Positions 30,000 through 39,750 are shown, numbered from the stretch's first letter. The stretch is DNA of 64,000 nt from Nocardioides sp. TF02-7 (GCF_022437945.1 NZ_CP092535.1:62001-126000), one strand, 5' to 3'. Notes: a model not told the origin generated them from the letters alone. Numbers and translations: made by a program.

Positions 30000-32324
30000 G
30001 TGCGCGGACGATCCATCGGTCGGCGGGTCGCCGCCGTGGTGCTGGTGGCGACGGCGATCGGGGCGGCGCCCGCCGTACCTCCGACCGCCGCGCAAGCGCC
30101 GTCGGCCGCCCCACCTCCACCGGAACACACCGACGTCGTCCTCGAGCGTCCGTTCTCCGCACCCACGGTGTTCCGCGGCCGCCTCTACTTCGCCGCCAGG
30201 GCCGAGGGCAAGGGATGGGAGCTGTGGCGGTCCGACGGCACCCGCCGGGGGCACCAGGTTGCTCAAGGACGTCTTCCCCGGGCGGGCGAGCTCCTCGCCC
30301 ACGTTGCTGTTCCCGGCCAGGAAGCACCTCTACTTCTTCACCAACCGCTTGCGCCGGCAGGAGCTCTGGAAGACCGACGGCACGCGCAGGGGCACCGTCA
30401 GGGTGGCCCGCCTCGGCTGGCTCAACACCGGTGCGCTCACCGCGGCCACCGTCGGCAACCGGCTCTTCTTCATCTCGCCGACTCGGAAGGGATGGAGCCT
30501 GTGGCGCTCCGACGGAACCCGCGGCGGCACGGTGCCCCTCCGGACGCATCTCAAGCCGGCCTGGGAACAGGTCGCCGAGTCACCCCAGATGGTCCGCATG
30601 GGAGGAAGGCTGTTCTTCCACGCGGGCGACCGCGAGCGGGGCAAGGAGCTGTGGACCTCGGACGGCACCCGGCGGGGCACGAAGACGCTCAAGGACATCC
30701 GTCCCGGCCCTGGCCACAGCATCCCCGACGACCTAGCCGTGGTCGGGCGGACGCTGTACTTCACCGCCGCCACCGACCGCGGCCGCGAGCTCTGGCGGTC
30801 GGACGGCACCCGCGCGGGGACGGTGCTCGTCAAGGACATCTCCGCCGACCCCGGCCGCGCCCCGGGGTCCCTCACCGCCGCCGGGCGGAGGCTCTACTTC
30901 GTGGCCGCGGACGACCTCCACGGCGTGGAGCTGTGGACGTCCGACGGCACCGAGGCAGGCACGAGGATGGTCTCCAACCTCGCTCCGGATGCCCAGTACG
31001 ACGCCCGGTCGAGCGCCCCGTTCGACCTCGTGCCCGCCGGCGACCGGCTGTTCTTCACCGCCACCGCGGACGGAGGCCCGCACGAGCTCTGGGTCACCGA
31101 CGGCACCGAGGCCGGCACCCGGCAGGTCACCGACCGCCCGGTCGAGGGATGCGACGAGCGCGGTCTCTGCGGCGAACCGCGCCCCCTGCTCGGAGCTCCT
31201 GACGGCACCCTGCGCTTCGTCGTCCAGGCCCGTTGGGGCGAGGTCGAGGGCCCCGAGCTGTGGTACTCCGACGGGACTCCCGAGGGCACGCGCCTGCTGG
31301 ACGAGTTCAGCCCCGTGCCGCGGTGGGACCCGGTCATCGACGACCCCCCTGGTCGCGCGCGGCACGATCTTCCTGACCGCGCAGGGGGTCGGTGCGCGGC
31401 CAGTGGCTGCTGAAGCTGGTCGACGGCCCGCCGCGGCGGCCCACCTGCCACGGCCTGCCGGCGACGATCACCGGCTCGGGGAGGATCACCGGCACTTCCC
31501 GCGCCGACGTGATCGTGGGCAGCAGCGGCGCGGACACGATCGACGGCCGCGGCGGCGACGACGTGATCTGCGCGGGCGAGGGCGACGACACGGTTCTGCA
31601 AGGCGACCGGCCCGACGGCTGGGACAGCATCGACGGCCAGGGAGGCGTCGACACGGTCAGCTATGCACGGCGCACGACTCCGGTGCGGATCGACCTGCGG
31701 GCGACCGGGCAGCCGCGGAGCGGCGCCACCTCCTCCACACCGAACAGCCCGGACGAGATCGACGCGTTGGTCGCGGTCGAGAACGGGGTCGGCGGCTCCG
31801 CCGCCGACATCCTGGAGGGCGACGGTGCGGCCAACCGCCTCGAGGGCGGCCCCGGCAGCGACACCATCACCGGCGAGGACGGTGACGACGTCGAGATCGG
31901 CGGTCCGGGCGCCGACACCTTCGAGCAGGGCGTGTTCGCCGGTGGGGGAGCCGACCTCCTCCTCGGCCGAGGAGGTCGCGACACCGTGACCTACTCCCTC
32001 TACGGCCCTGCCGTGACGGTCGTGCTGGACGGGCTCGCCAACGACGGCGCGCAGGGCGAGGGCGACAACGTGTCCGTGGAGGTCGTCGTCGGCAGCATCG
32101 AGGACGACACCCTCGTCGGCGACGGCTCGGCGAACTGGTTCTACGGCGGGGACGGGGCCGACACCCTCGTCGGCGGGGGTGGCCCCGACCACCTCTTCGG
32201 TGAGGCCCACCGCGACGTGCTGGACCTGCGCGACGGCGTCGGTGGCAACGACCTCGGTGACGGTGGCGACGCCACCGACACCGCGACCTGGGACCCGGGC
32301 GACCGGCTCGTCGCCGTGCCGTGA
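30000..32324 (+). CDS. secreted ELWxxDGT-repeat protein with RTX-like calcium repeats (three frame breaks)
   Basis: About 773 residues after correction. GTG 30000, with GGGGGA upstream, starts a signal peptide (RRVAAVVLVATAIGAAPAVPP). Residues about 50-450 contain eight copies of ELW-x-S/T-DGT followed by xxGT (for example ELWRSDGT, ELWKTDGT, ELWVTDGT, ELWYSDGT), a repeat known from Myxococcus- and Bacteroidetes-type propeller proteins. The second half has RTX/hemolysin-type nonapeptides: DGRGGDDVICAGEGDDTV, GGDGADTLVGGGGPDHLFG. Extra bases at 30247-30251, 31344-31349 and near 31397 split it; the joins are seamless (DDPLVARGTIFLTAQ then QWLLKLVDGPP). Probable extracellular, calcium-binding surface or secreted protein. 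Role unknown. Confidence 0.75.
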
Positions 32325-32356
32325 GCGGGCCGACGGCGAGCGTCTAGCCTGAACCC

Positions 32357-32849
32357 GTGGCCCGGCTGCTGATCGTCCACCACTCCCCCCACCCGCTCGA
32401 CCCAGGCGCTGCTCGAGGCGGCGGTCGCGGGGGCGCGCGACGACGCGATCGAGGGGGTCGAGGTCGTCGTACGCCCCGCGTTGGAGGCGACCGCCGACGA
32501 CGTGCTGGCCGCCGACGGCTACCTGCTCGGGTCGCCAGTCAACTTCGGCTACATGAGCGGGGCGCTCAAGCACTTCTTCGACAGCACGTTCCTCCAGGTC
32601 GGCGGTGCGCTCGACGCGGGCGGCGGGGCCGGGGAGTCGGAGGGCGCGACCTCGGGCCGGCCCTACGGGCTGTGGCTGCACGGTCGCTACGACCTCACCG
32701 GCGGCGTGCGCGCCGTCCAGTCCATCGTCGGCGCGCTCGGGTGGAAGCTGTCCTACGACGTGCTGGAGGTGCTGGGCGACGTGGACGACCCGGAGCTTGG
32801 GTCGGCGTACGAGCTGGGCGCTACGATCGCCGCACTGCTCAGCAGCTGA
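32357..32849 (+). CDS. flavodoxin-like NAD(P)H oxidoreductase (one frame break)
   Basis: About 163 residues. GTG 32357 gives VARLLIVHHSPTRSTQALLEAAVAGARDDAIEG after removing one C from the six-base run at 32385-32390; HHSPTRSTQ is the FMN-phosphate loop (S/T-x-T-x-x-T type). Then AADGYLLGSPVNFGYMSGALKHFFDSTF, the second flavin-contact loop, and PYGLWLHGRYDLTGG. A WrbA/flavodoxin fold is likely. Physiological partner unknown. Confidence 0.75.
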
Positions 32850-32877
32850 CCAGCGACACCACCCGGGGAGGACGGCG

Positions 32878-33699
32878 ATGACGCACGCCCGTGCCGTCGT
32901 CGCGCGCACGGCCGGCGCTCTCGCCGTCCTGGTCGCGTTGGTCGCGCTGGGTGCGTGCTCGTCGGAGCCGCAGGGCGCCAACGCCGACCCGTCCCTCGTC
33001 GACTCGACCGAGGTGCCCGAGCTCGGCACCTGCCGGGTGCTGACCCCCGACGACGTGGCCCAACCCGCCAACGCCACCCGCACCGTGCCGTGCACCGAGC
33101 GGCACACGGCGGAGACGTTCGCGGTCGGCGAGCTGCCCGACGAGCTCGACGACGCGGCGTACGACGACCAGGCGGTCGGCCGCTACGCCTACGAGACCTG
33201 CTCCACCAGGTTCGCGGAGTTCGTCGGAGCCGACGAGAGCCTGGTGCTGCGCACGATGGTGAGCTGGGCGTGGTTCCGGCCCTCGGAGAAGGCGTGGGAC
33301 GAGGGCGCGCGGTGGTACCGGTGCGACATCGTCGGCGGCAACGGCGCCAGCGAGACCTACCGGCCGCTGCCGCAGACCGCGAAGGGCCTGCTCGCCGGAC
33401 GCCCCGCCGACAAGTGGATGGTCTGCGCCGCCGGGCGGACCGTCACGGAGGGCGACAAGGTGCCGTGCTCCCAGCCGCACGACTGGAGAGCGGCCACCAC
33501 CATCAAGCTCGGGGAGCCGGACGACGCCTACCCCGGCGACCAGGTCGTCGCGAGCCGCACCAAGTCGTTCTGCTCCACCTCGATCGAGGCGTGGCTCAAC
33601 TACCCCGCGCGGTTCGAGTTCGCCTACACCCACTTCCACCGCGCGGAGTGGGAGGCCGGCAACCGCCGCTCGGTCTGCTGGGCGAGGACCAGTGACTGA
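32878..33699 (+). CDS. septum-formation-family lipoprotein
   Basis: Actinobacterial septum_form family, 273 residues. The signal peptide AGALAVLVALVALGACSSEP ends at a lipobox Cys. The mature part has Cys pairs in GTCRVLT, VPCTERHTAETF, YETCSTRF, RCDIVGG, MVCAAGR, PCSQPHDW and SFCSTS, and the repeated pattern CxxxHxxE/W (CTERHTAETF, CSQPHDWRA) of this family. Start ATG 32878 follows GGGGAGGA. Overlaps the next, related gene by 8 bp. Role in division is known only by family name. Confidence 0.8.
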   Translation: MTHARAVVARTAGALAVLVALVALGACSSEPQGANADPSLVDSTEVPELGTCRVLTPDDVAQPANATRTVPCTERHTAETFAVGELPDELDDAAYDDQAVGRYAYETCSTRFAEFVGADESLVLRTMVSWAWFRPSEKAWDEGARWYRCDIVGGNGASETYRPLPQTAKGLLAGRPADKWMVCAAGRTVTEGDKVPCSQPHDWRAATTIKLGEPDDAYPGDQVVASRTKSFCSTSIEAWLNYPARFEFAYTHFHRAEWEAGNRRSVCWARTSD

Positions 33700-34535
33700 C
33701 CTCGCTCCCGCCCGCCGCGGGCGTCGCGCGGCGCGGGCCGTGGTCGGCGTACTGCTGGCCGTGGCGCTCGCCGGCTGCTCGGGGTCGGAGGAGGAGCAGC
33801 CGCCCGACCCCGTGCCGACACCGCCGCCGACCGCCGCCGAGCCGCCCGCGCCGCCCCCGGACGGCGCCTGCTACCGGCTCACCTTCGACGAGGCACTGGC
33901 CCCCGCCGTCGCCGGGGAGCCCGTCCGCTGCAACCGGCCGCACACCTCCGAGACCTACGAGGTCGGCCGGCTCGACCTCCTCGTTGACGGCCACCTGGTC
34001 GCCGTCGACTCCGCGAGGGCGCAGGCGCAGGTGGCCGAGACGTGCCCCGCGGCGCTCGCCGACTTCGTCGGCGGGTCGCTCGCCGACCTGCGGCTGAGCA
34101 TGGTGCGGCCGGTGTGGTTCACAGCGAGCGTGGAGGAGTCCGACCGGGGCGCGGACTGGTTCCGCTGCGACGTGGTGGTCGTCGCCGGTGACGGCGAGCT
34201 CGCCCGGCTCACCGAGAGCCTCGAGGGGGCACTCTCACGGTCCGCCGACCGCGACCGGCTCGCCATGTGCGGCACCGCCGCCCCCGACGACCGCGGCTTC
34301 GAGCGGGTCGTCTGCTCCGCCCGCCACTCCTGGCGCGCGATCGAGGTCGTCCCGTTCCCCGACGGCGACTACCCGGGTGCCGCGGCCGCCCGTGAGCTCG
34401 GCCGCACCCAGTGCGAGGAGGCCGGCCTCGACGTCGCCGACGACCCCCCTCGACTACGAGTGGGGCTACGAGTGGCCCACCCGTGACCAGTGGCGGATGG
34501 GCCAGACCTTCGGCCGCTGCTGGGCCCCCGCCTGA
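33692..34535 (+). CDS. second septum-formation-like lipoprotein (one frame break)
   Basis: About 280 residues, paralogue of the preceding gene. GTG 33692 lies inside its 3' end. Signal peptide VVGVLLAVALAGCSGSEEEQ with lipobox, Pro-rich linker, then CYRLTFDEALAPAVAGEPVRCNRPHTSETYEVG and VCSARHSWRA, repeating the CxxxH pattern. A surplus C in the run at 34444-34449 shifts the last part; corrected, it ends DYEWGYEWPTRDQWRMGQTFGRCWAPA with TGA at 34533-34535. The pair arose by tandem duplication. Confidence 0.78.
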
Positions 34536-34539
34536 CCTG

Positions 34540-34840
34540 TCGAATCGGGTGTCGTGGTCGGTCGAATCGGGTGTCGTGGCGGGCCGAATCGGGTGTCGTG
34601 GCGGGCCGAGTCGGGTGTCGTGGCGGGCCGAGTCGGGTGTCGTGGCGGGCCGAGTCGGGTGTCGTGGTTGGTCGAATCGGGTGTCGTGGCGGGCCGAGTC
34701 GGGTGTTGTGGCGACTCGGTCGTCGTCGCCTGACCACGAGGCCCGATTCGACCAACCACGAGGCCCGATTCAACCCACCACGAGGCCGGATTCGACCGAC
34801 CACGAGGGCCGACTCGACCGACCACGAGGGCCGATTCGAC
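34540..34840. repeat. inverted array of 22-bp tandem repeats between convergent genes
   Basis: Left half: eight head-to-tail units of 22 bp with CGGGTGTCGTGG starting at 34546, 34568, 34590, 34612, 34634, 34656, 34678 and 34700; the consensus begins GTCGAATCGGGTGTCGTGG. Right half: five units of 22 bp with CCACGAG at 34734, 34756, 34778, 34800 and 34822, reading as the reverse complement of a closely related unit. The last right unit touches the era stop codon. Transcripts from either side could fold into a long imperfect hairpin, so termination is one possible role. There are no unique spacers and no cas genes, so it is not CRISPR. Confidence 0.85.
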
Positions 34841-35887
34841 CTAGAAGCCGAGTCGCCGGAGCTGGCGGGGGTCGCGCTGCCAGTCCTTGGCGACCTTGAC
34901 GTGGAGGTCGAGGTAGACGGGGGTGCCGAGGAGGGACTCGATCTGGCGGCGGGCGTTGGTGCCGACCTCGCGGAGGCGGGAGCCGCGGTGACCGATCACG
35001 ATGCCCTTCTGGGAGTCGCGCTCGACGAAGAGGTTGGCGTGCACGTCGAGCAGCGGCTTGTCGGCGGGGCGGCCCTCGCGCAGGCGCATCTCCTCCACGA
35101 CGACGGCGATCGAGTGCGGCAGCTCGTCGCGGACGCCGTCGAGGGCCGCCTCGCGGACCAGGTCGGCGACGAGCACCTCCTCCGGCGCGTCGGTGAGGTC
35201 ACCGTCGGGGTAGAGCGGCGGCCCCTCGGGCATCAGCCCGACCAGCAGCTCGGCGAGCAGGTCGACCTGGCCGGCACTGCCGCCGGCGGCGGCCGAGACC
35301 GGCACGATCTCGCGCCACTCGGTGCCGGTCTCGCGGCCCAGCTCGGCGATGTCGAGCAGGTGCTCGGCGACCCGGTCCGGAGCGGCGAGGTCGGTCTTGG
35401 TGGCGACCGCGATCTTCGTCGTACGCCGCACCTTGGCGAGCTCGTTGACGAGGAACCGGTCGCCCGGCCCGATCTTCTCGTCGCTCGGGAAGCAGACCGC
35501 GACGACGTCGACCTCCGCCCACGTCGTCCGCACCAGGTCGTTGAGCCGCTCCCCCAGCAGCGTCCGCGGCTTGTGCAGCCCGGGGGTGTCGACGAGCACC
35601 AGCTGGCCGTCAGGCCGGTGCACGATCCCGCGGACGACGGTGCGGGTGGTCTGCGGCTTGTCAGAGGTGATGACGATCTTCTGGCCGACCAGCGCGTTGG
35701 TGAGCGTCGACTTGCCGGCGTTGGGCCGGCCGACGAAGCACGCGAAGCCACTGCGGTGCCCCTCGGCCGCGGCGAACGGCGCCGGTGCTGCCGGCTCCGG
35801 GGGCGGCCCGAAGTCCTCGTCGAAGTCCTCGTCGACGTCGTCGGGGTCGAAGTCGTCGGAGTCGAAGTCGTCGTCGTGCCCGCTCAT
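34841..35887 (-). CDS. era: GTPase Era
   Basis: Ribosome-associated GTPase required for 16S rRNA maturation. From ATG 35887 (348 residues) there is an unusual 45-residue acidic extension (SGHDDDFDSDDFDPDDVDED). G1 is GRPNAGKS at 53-60, G2 includes PQTTRT, G3 DTPG, and G4 TKTD instead of NKxD. The C-terminal KH domain has KGIVIGHRGSRLREVGTNARRQIE and ends DWQRDPRQLRRLGF. The start overlaps the stop of the siderophore-interacting protein gene by one base (TGATG). Confidence 0.95.
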   Translation of the reverse strand: MSGHDDDFDSDDFDPDDVDEDFDEDFGPPPEPAAPAPFAAAEGHRSGFACFVGRPNAGKSTLTNALVGQKIVITSDKPQTTRTVVRGIVHRPDGQLVLVDTPGLHKPRTLLGERLNDLVRTTWAEVDVVAVCFPSDEKIGPGDRFLVNELAKVRRTTKIAVATKTDLAAPDRVAEHLLDIAELGRETGTEWREIVPVSAAAGGSAGQVDLLAELLVGLMPEGPPLYPDGDLTDAPEEVLVADLVREAALDGVRDELPHSIAVVVEEMRLREGRPADKPLLDVHANLFVERDSQKGIVIGHRGSRLREVGTNARRQIESLLGTPVYLDLHVKVAKDWQRDPRQLRRLGF

Positions 35888-36669
35888 CACCGTTGCGCCT
35901 CGTCGTAGTCGGCCCAGATCTCCTCGTCGCTCTTGCCGGCCGCCTTGCCCGCCCGCCAGATCGGGCCCGGGTCGACCGAGCGCGGCTGCCGCGCGGCGAC
36001 GGAACGCCAGTAGCCCATCACGTCGTACGCCGTCGACGGCAGCCTGCGCACACGCATCAGGTGCTTGCGGATCGCGCGCATCTGCGCCGACTCCCCCGCC
36101 ATCCAGAAGTAGCCCTCCCCCTCGGGCCAGTCCAGGTTCTCGACCACCGCGGCGAGCCGGCTGCCGCCGTCGTCGGCGAGGCCGAGCCAGGTGACGTCGG
36201 GCCCGTCGGGCAGGTAGCCGGCGAGCTGCTCGGGGAGGTCGGGCACCTCCGCCCACACCCGGGTCGGCACCGTGCCGGCGTGGGTCTCGGCGATCCGGGC
36301 CATCGCCGGGAGCGCGGTCAGGTCGCCGACCAGCAGCAGCCACGCCGCGGTGTCGGGCATCGCGAACGAGCCCTTCGGCTCCGTGATCGTCACCCGGTCG
36401 CCGACGCAGTCGCCGCTCGCCCACTCGGTGACGAGCCCGACGTCGTGGACGACGACGTCGAGCACGAGCTCGCCGCCGGACCACGACCGCACGGTGTAGT
36501 AGCGGCTCTGGAACTGGCCGGGGACCACCAGCCCGACCCACTCGTCGGGCACTCCGGTCGTCTCGAACCCGGCGAGGCCGTCGCCGCCGAGCGTCAGCCG
36601 CACGAGGTGCGGCGACAGCTGCTCGCGGCGCAGCACGTCGGCGACGTGCTGCTCGGCCCGGGTGCTCAC
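35887..36669 (-). CDS. siderophore-interacting protein (FAD ferric reductase family)
   Basis: 260-residue SIP/ViuB-type flavoprotein that reduces ferric siderophores with NAD(P)H. Features: GQFQSRYYTVRSW at the FAD site (RxYTxR), GDRVTITEPKGSF, WLLLVGDLTALPAMARI in the NAD domain, and YFWMAGESAQMRAIRKHLM with a C-terminal GYWR signature. GTG 36669 is the open-frame start. It lies between the fatty-acid methyltransferase gene and era, and is coupled to era by TGATG. Confidence 0.9.
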   Translation of the reverse strand: MSTRAEQHVADVLRREQLSPHLVRLTLGGDGLAGFETTGVPDEWVGLVVPGQFQSRYYTVRSWSGGELVLDVVVHDVGLVTEWASGDCVGDRVTITEPKGSFAMPDTAAWLLLVGDLTALPAMARIAETHAGTVPTRVWAEVPDLPEQLAGYLPDGPDVTWLGLADDGGSRLAAVVENLDWPEGEGYFWMAGESAQMRAIRKHLMRVRRLPSTAYDVMGYWRSVAARQPRSVDPGPIWRAGKAAGKSDEEIWADYDEAQR

Positions 36670-36732
36670 CCGGTCAGGCTATCGGCCCCGACGGTGCGGT
36701 CGGCGTCCGGTCGACGTCCGGTCGACGGGCGG

Positions 36733-38020
36733 TCAGAACGGGTGCCGCAGCGGGTAGCCGCTGTCGCCGTCGACCGTCTTGGTGGCGAGCACGTGGTGGA
36801 GCTGGATCTCGTTGCGCTCGAAGCCCAGCCGCGACCCGGCCATGTAGAGACCCCACACCCGCGCCGTGCTCTCGCCGACCTCGGCGACGCACTCGTCCCA
36901 GTTGTCGACGAGGTTGCGGCACCAGCCGGCGAGCGTGCGGGCGTAGTGGGTGCGGAAGTTCTCCTCGTGCTGCACCTCGAGCCCGACGTCCTGCACGTGC
37001 GCGATGATCGTGCCGGAGCCGGTGAGCTCCCCGTCGGGGGAACACGTAGCGGTCGATGAACGCCCCCGCCCGGGCCCGCCCGCGGTTGTCGGCGCGGGTG
37101 ATGCAGTGGTTGAGCAACCGGCCCTGCGGCTTGAGCTTGTCCCGGATGAAGGAGAAGTACGCCGGGTAGTTGCGCACGCCGATGTGCTCGGTGAGGCCGA
37201 TCGAGCTGACCGCGTCGAAGTCGGTCTCCTCGACCAGCCGGTAGTCGAGGTGACGCACCTCGGCGAGGTCGTCGAGGCCCTGCCGCTTGATCTCCTGCTG
37301 GGCCCACTCCGCCTGCTGCCGCGAGAGGGTCACGCCGAGCGCCTTGACGCCGTACTCCTTGGCGGCGTGGCGCACCATCCCGCCCCAGCCGCAGCCGAGG
37401 TCGAGCAGCCGCTGGCCGGACCGGAGCTCGAGCTTGCGGGCGACCAGGTCGTACTTCTCGGCCTGCGCCTCCTCGAGCGTGGCGTCCTCGCGCGGGAAGA
37501 CCGCGCAGGTGTAGGTCATCGACGGCCCGAGGACGAGCTCGTAGAACCGGTTGGAGACGTCGTAGTGGTGGTGGATCGCCTCGGCGTCGCGGGTCAGGCT
37601 GTGCCGGAAGCCCTCGAACACCCGGCGCACCCGTGACGGCGCCTCCTGCGGCGGGGGCGGCGGCGGCTTGAGGTGGGAGATCCCCAGCGACCGCAGCAGC
37701 GTCACCAGCTCGCCCGGGCTCGGCCGCCGCAGCTTGATGCCGTCCTTGAGCGCCACCAGCGCCTCGAACGGGTCGCCCGGGTGCACGCCGTCGAGGTGCA
37801 GGTCGCCGGCGACGTAGGCGCGGCCGAGGGCGAGGTCGGGGTCGGGCGTGCTCATCAGGTAGCTGAGGCCGCGCTCGGTCGCCAGGTGGAACCGGTAGGG
37901 CGCGTCCTCCGGGCCCGCGCTGCTGCCGTCGTAGGCCGTGATCCGCAACGGCAGCGGCTCGCGCAGCAGGCTCTCGAAGGCCTCCGCGATGGAGAGCCTG
38001 TGACTGGTCGGCGTGCTCAT
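36733..38020 (-). CDS. tmsB: cyclopropane-fatty-acid-synthase-like lipid methyltransferase (one frame break)
   Basis: SAM-dependent methyltransferase of the CFA family, about 428 residues; paired with the next gene it fits TmsB/BfaB, which puts a methylene group on C10 of oleoyl lipids. From ATG 38020: MSTPTSHRLSIAEAFESLL, then HHHYDVSNRFYELVLGPSMTYTC, SAM motif LLDLGCGWGGM, VTLSRQQAEWAQ and SSIGLTEHIG. A surplus C in the plus-strand G run 37036-37040 breaks the frame before DGELTGSGTIIAHVQDVGLEV; the rest is intact and ends GYPLRHPF. It overlaps the oxidoreductase gene by 4 bp. Symbol rests on the gene pair. Confidence 0.82.
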
Positions 38021-39387
38021 CTGCTCCTCACTGCCTTGTCGTAGAGGGTGGTCAACCGGTCGTCGGGGTCGTAGCGCCGCTTCACCTCCGTGAGGTGGGC
38101 GACGTTGTAGAGATCGTCGAACGTGTCCCGGTCGTAGAACGCCTCGGAGTAGAGCGACTTGTGGCCGCCCAGCTCGTGGACCTTGGCCTCGATCGCCCGG
38201 TTGCGGGGGGCGTCGACGGCGTCGGGGCCGACGTGGACGGTGCCCCAGAAGCCGACGTTGACGTAGGTCGTGCCGGGCTCGAGCGGGTACGTCGCCCACG
38301 AGCGCTTGGCGACCAGCGGGCACAGCCACACCGGCCGCATGCCGACCTCGGCGTCGAACCAGTCGAGGAACTCCGGCAGCCGGTCGACCGGCACCTCGAT
38401 GTCCTGCACCACCCGCTCGCGCAGGGGACGGCCGGCCCGGCGGTCGAGCCGGTCGGCGATCGCGAACCGGCGGTCGAGGTGGAGCAGCCGCATGTAGACG
38501 TCGGAGCGCCGCAGCCGGCGCGGCCACAGGCGGCGCAGCAGCGGGTGCTGCGCGCCGAACGCGCCCGAGCACCAGAACCAGTCGGTGTCCCACCGCCACA
38601 GGTAGTCGTACATGGTCAGCAGGTCGGTGTCGCGCTCGCGGATCGAGCGGTAGTAGACCTGCTGCCCGGCGTAGTCGGACGGCTCGAGCGACATCCCGTC
38701 GGTCCACCGGGCGAGGGTGAGGTAGTACTCGCCGGGCGCGAACGCGACGCCGTCGAGGCCGTGCACCGGCTGCCCGTCGTGCTCGCGGGTGGCGGTGATC
38801 TCCTCGATCGTCTTGGTGAGCAGGCCGGCGTCGTCGAAGCGCAGGTGGCGCAGCGCGACGTACGCCGGCACGGGCTCGAGCGCGATCCGGAGCCGGGTGG
38901 CGTAGCCGAGGCTGCCGTAGGAGTTGGGGAACGCGTCGAACAGGTCGTCGCCCGGTCGGGTGGTGACCACCTCGCCGGCGCCGGTGAACACGTCCATCTC
39001 GAGCACGGACTCGTGCGGGAGGCCGTTGCGGAAGCTGGTCGACTCGATGCCGAGGCCGGTCACCGCGCCGCCGAGCGTGATCGTGCGCAGCTGCGGCACG
39101 ACGTGCGGGACCAGACCGTGCGGGAGGGTCGCGTCGACGAGGTCCTCGTAGGTGCACATCCCCTGGACGTCGGCGGTCGGCGGCCCGTCCGCGGGGTGCG
39201 GGTCGACCTCGATCACCCCGGTCAGCCCGCTGACGTCGAGCCCCGGCGCCGCACTCGCGGTGCGGGCGCGGAACAGGTTGGTCGTCTGCTTCGCGAGGCG
39301 GACCGGCTCCCCTCGCGGGATAGCGGCGTACGACGAGGCGAGCCTGTCGACGGCCCGCTCGTGCTCCTCCCAGGCACGGTCAGCCAT
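38017..39387 (-). CDS. tmsA: FAD-binding oxidoreductase, likely 10-methylene-lipid reductase
   Basis: FAD_binding_4 flavoprotein, 456 residues. FAD contacts: DPHPADGPPTADVQGMCTYEDLVDATLPHG and GGAVTGLGIESTSFRNGLPHESVLEMDV. Long C-terminal half with DWFWCSGAFGAQHPLLRRLWP and a conserved HKSLYSEAFYDRDTFDDLYN near the end. Coupled by 4 bp to the CFA-like methyltransferase, the pair matches tmsA-tmsB/bfaAB, which make 10-methylstearate (tuberculostearic acid) in actinobacteria: methylation by TmsB, reduction by TmsA. The specific function is inferred from pairing. No tmsC-like gene is seen. Confidence 0.8.
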   Translation of the reverse strand: MADRAWEEHERAVDRLASSYAAIPRGEPVRLAKQTTNLFRARTASAAPGLDVSGLTGVIEVDPHPADGPPTADVQGMCTYEDLVDATLPHGLVPHVVPQLRTITLGGAVTGLGIESTSFRNGLPHESVLEMDVFTGAGEVVTTRPGDDLFDAFPNSYGSLGYATRLRIALEPVPAYVALRHLRFDDAGLLTKTIEEITATREHDGQPVHGLDGVAFAPGEYYLTLARWTDGMSLEPSDYAGQQVYYRSIRERDTDLLTMYDYLWRWDTDWFWCSGAFGAQHPLLRRLWPRRLRRSDVYMRLLHLDRRFAIADRLDRRAGRPLRERVVQDIEVPVDRLPEFLDWFDAEVGMRPVWLCPLVAKRSWATYPLEPGTTYVNVGFWGTVHVGPDAVDAPRNRAIEAKVHELGGHKSLYSEAFYDRDTFDDLYNVAHLTEVKRRYDPDDRLTTLYDKAVRSR

Positions 39388-39396
39388 ACCGAGAAC

Positions 39397-39750
39397 CTAC
39401 CGCTGTCCGACCTCGTCCGTCGATGCGATGGTCCCCCGCGGGTCGCCGACGTGGGCCACGACGCCGTCGGCGCCGGCGAAGTCGCGGAGCACCGCGCGGT
39501 CGGCGTCGGCGAGGGCGCCGCCCTCCCCCAGCACCACCACGGCGTCCACGCCGGCGGAGCCGGCGGCCACGGCCATCGCCACGCAGGTCTGCACGGCGGA
39601 GAGCCGCAGCGAGGGCAGGTCGACGGTCGCGCCGGCGTAGGTGCGGCCGTCGGTGTCGCGCACCGCGGCGCCCTCGGCGGCGCCGACGCGGGCCCGGGTG
39701 GCGCGGGCCAGCGTGACGAGCTTCTTGTCCTCGGCGGAGAGGTCGGCCAT
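39397..39750 (-). CDS. cytidine-deaminase-like small protein (Rv2365c-type)
   Basis: 117 residues between the CBS protein and the tms genes, in the place of the cytidine-deaminase-like protein that precedes era in mycobacteria. DTDGRTYAGATVDLPSLRLSAVQTCVAMAVAAG matches the deaminase fold region, but the zinc-binding Cys/His-Ala-Glu and PCxxC motifs are absent: only one Cys remains (VQTCVAMA). Hence probably not a functional deaminase. Frame intact. Role unknown; the position is conserved across actinobacteria. Confidence 0.7.
   Translation of the reverse strand: MADLSAEDKKLVTLARATRARVGAAEGAAVRDTDGRTYAGATVDLPSLRLSAVQTCVAMAVAAGSAGVDAVVVLGEGGALADADRAVLRDFAGADGVVAHVGDPRGTIASTDEVGQR

Noticed and set aside
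34540..34840. Regular repeats suggest a CRISPR array
   Set aside because: Units are contiguous with no unique spacers, the second half is inverted, and there are no cas genes.
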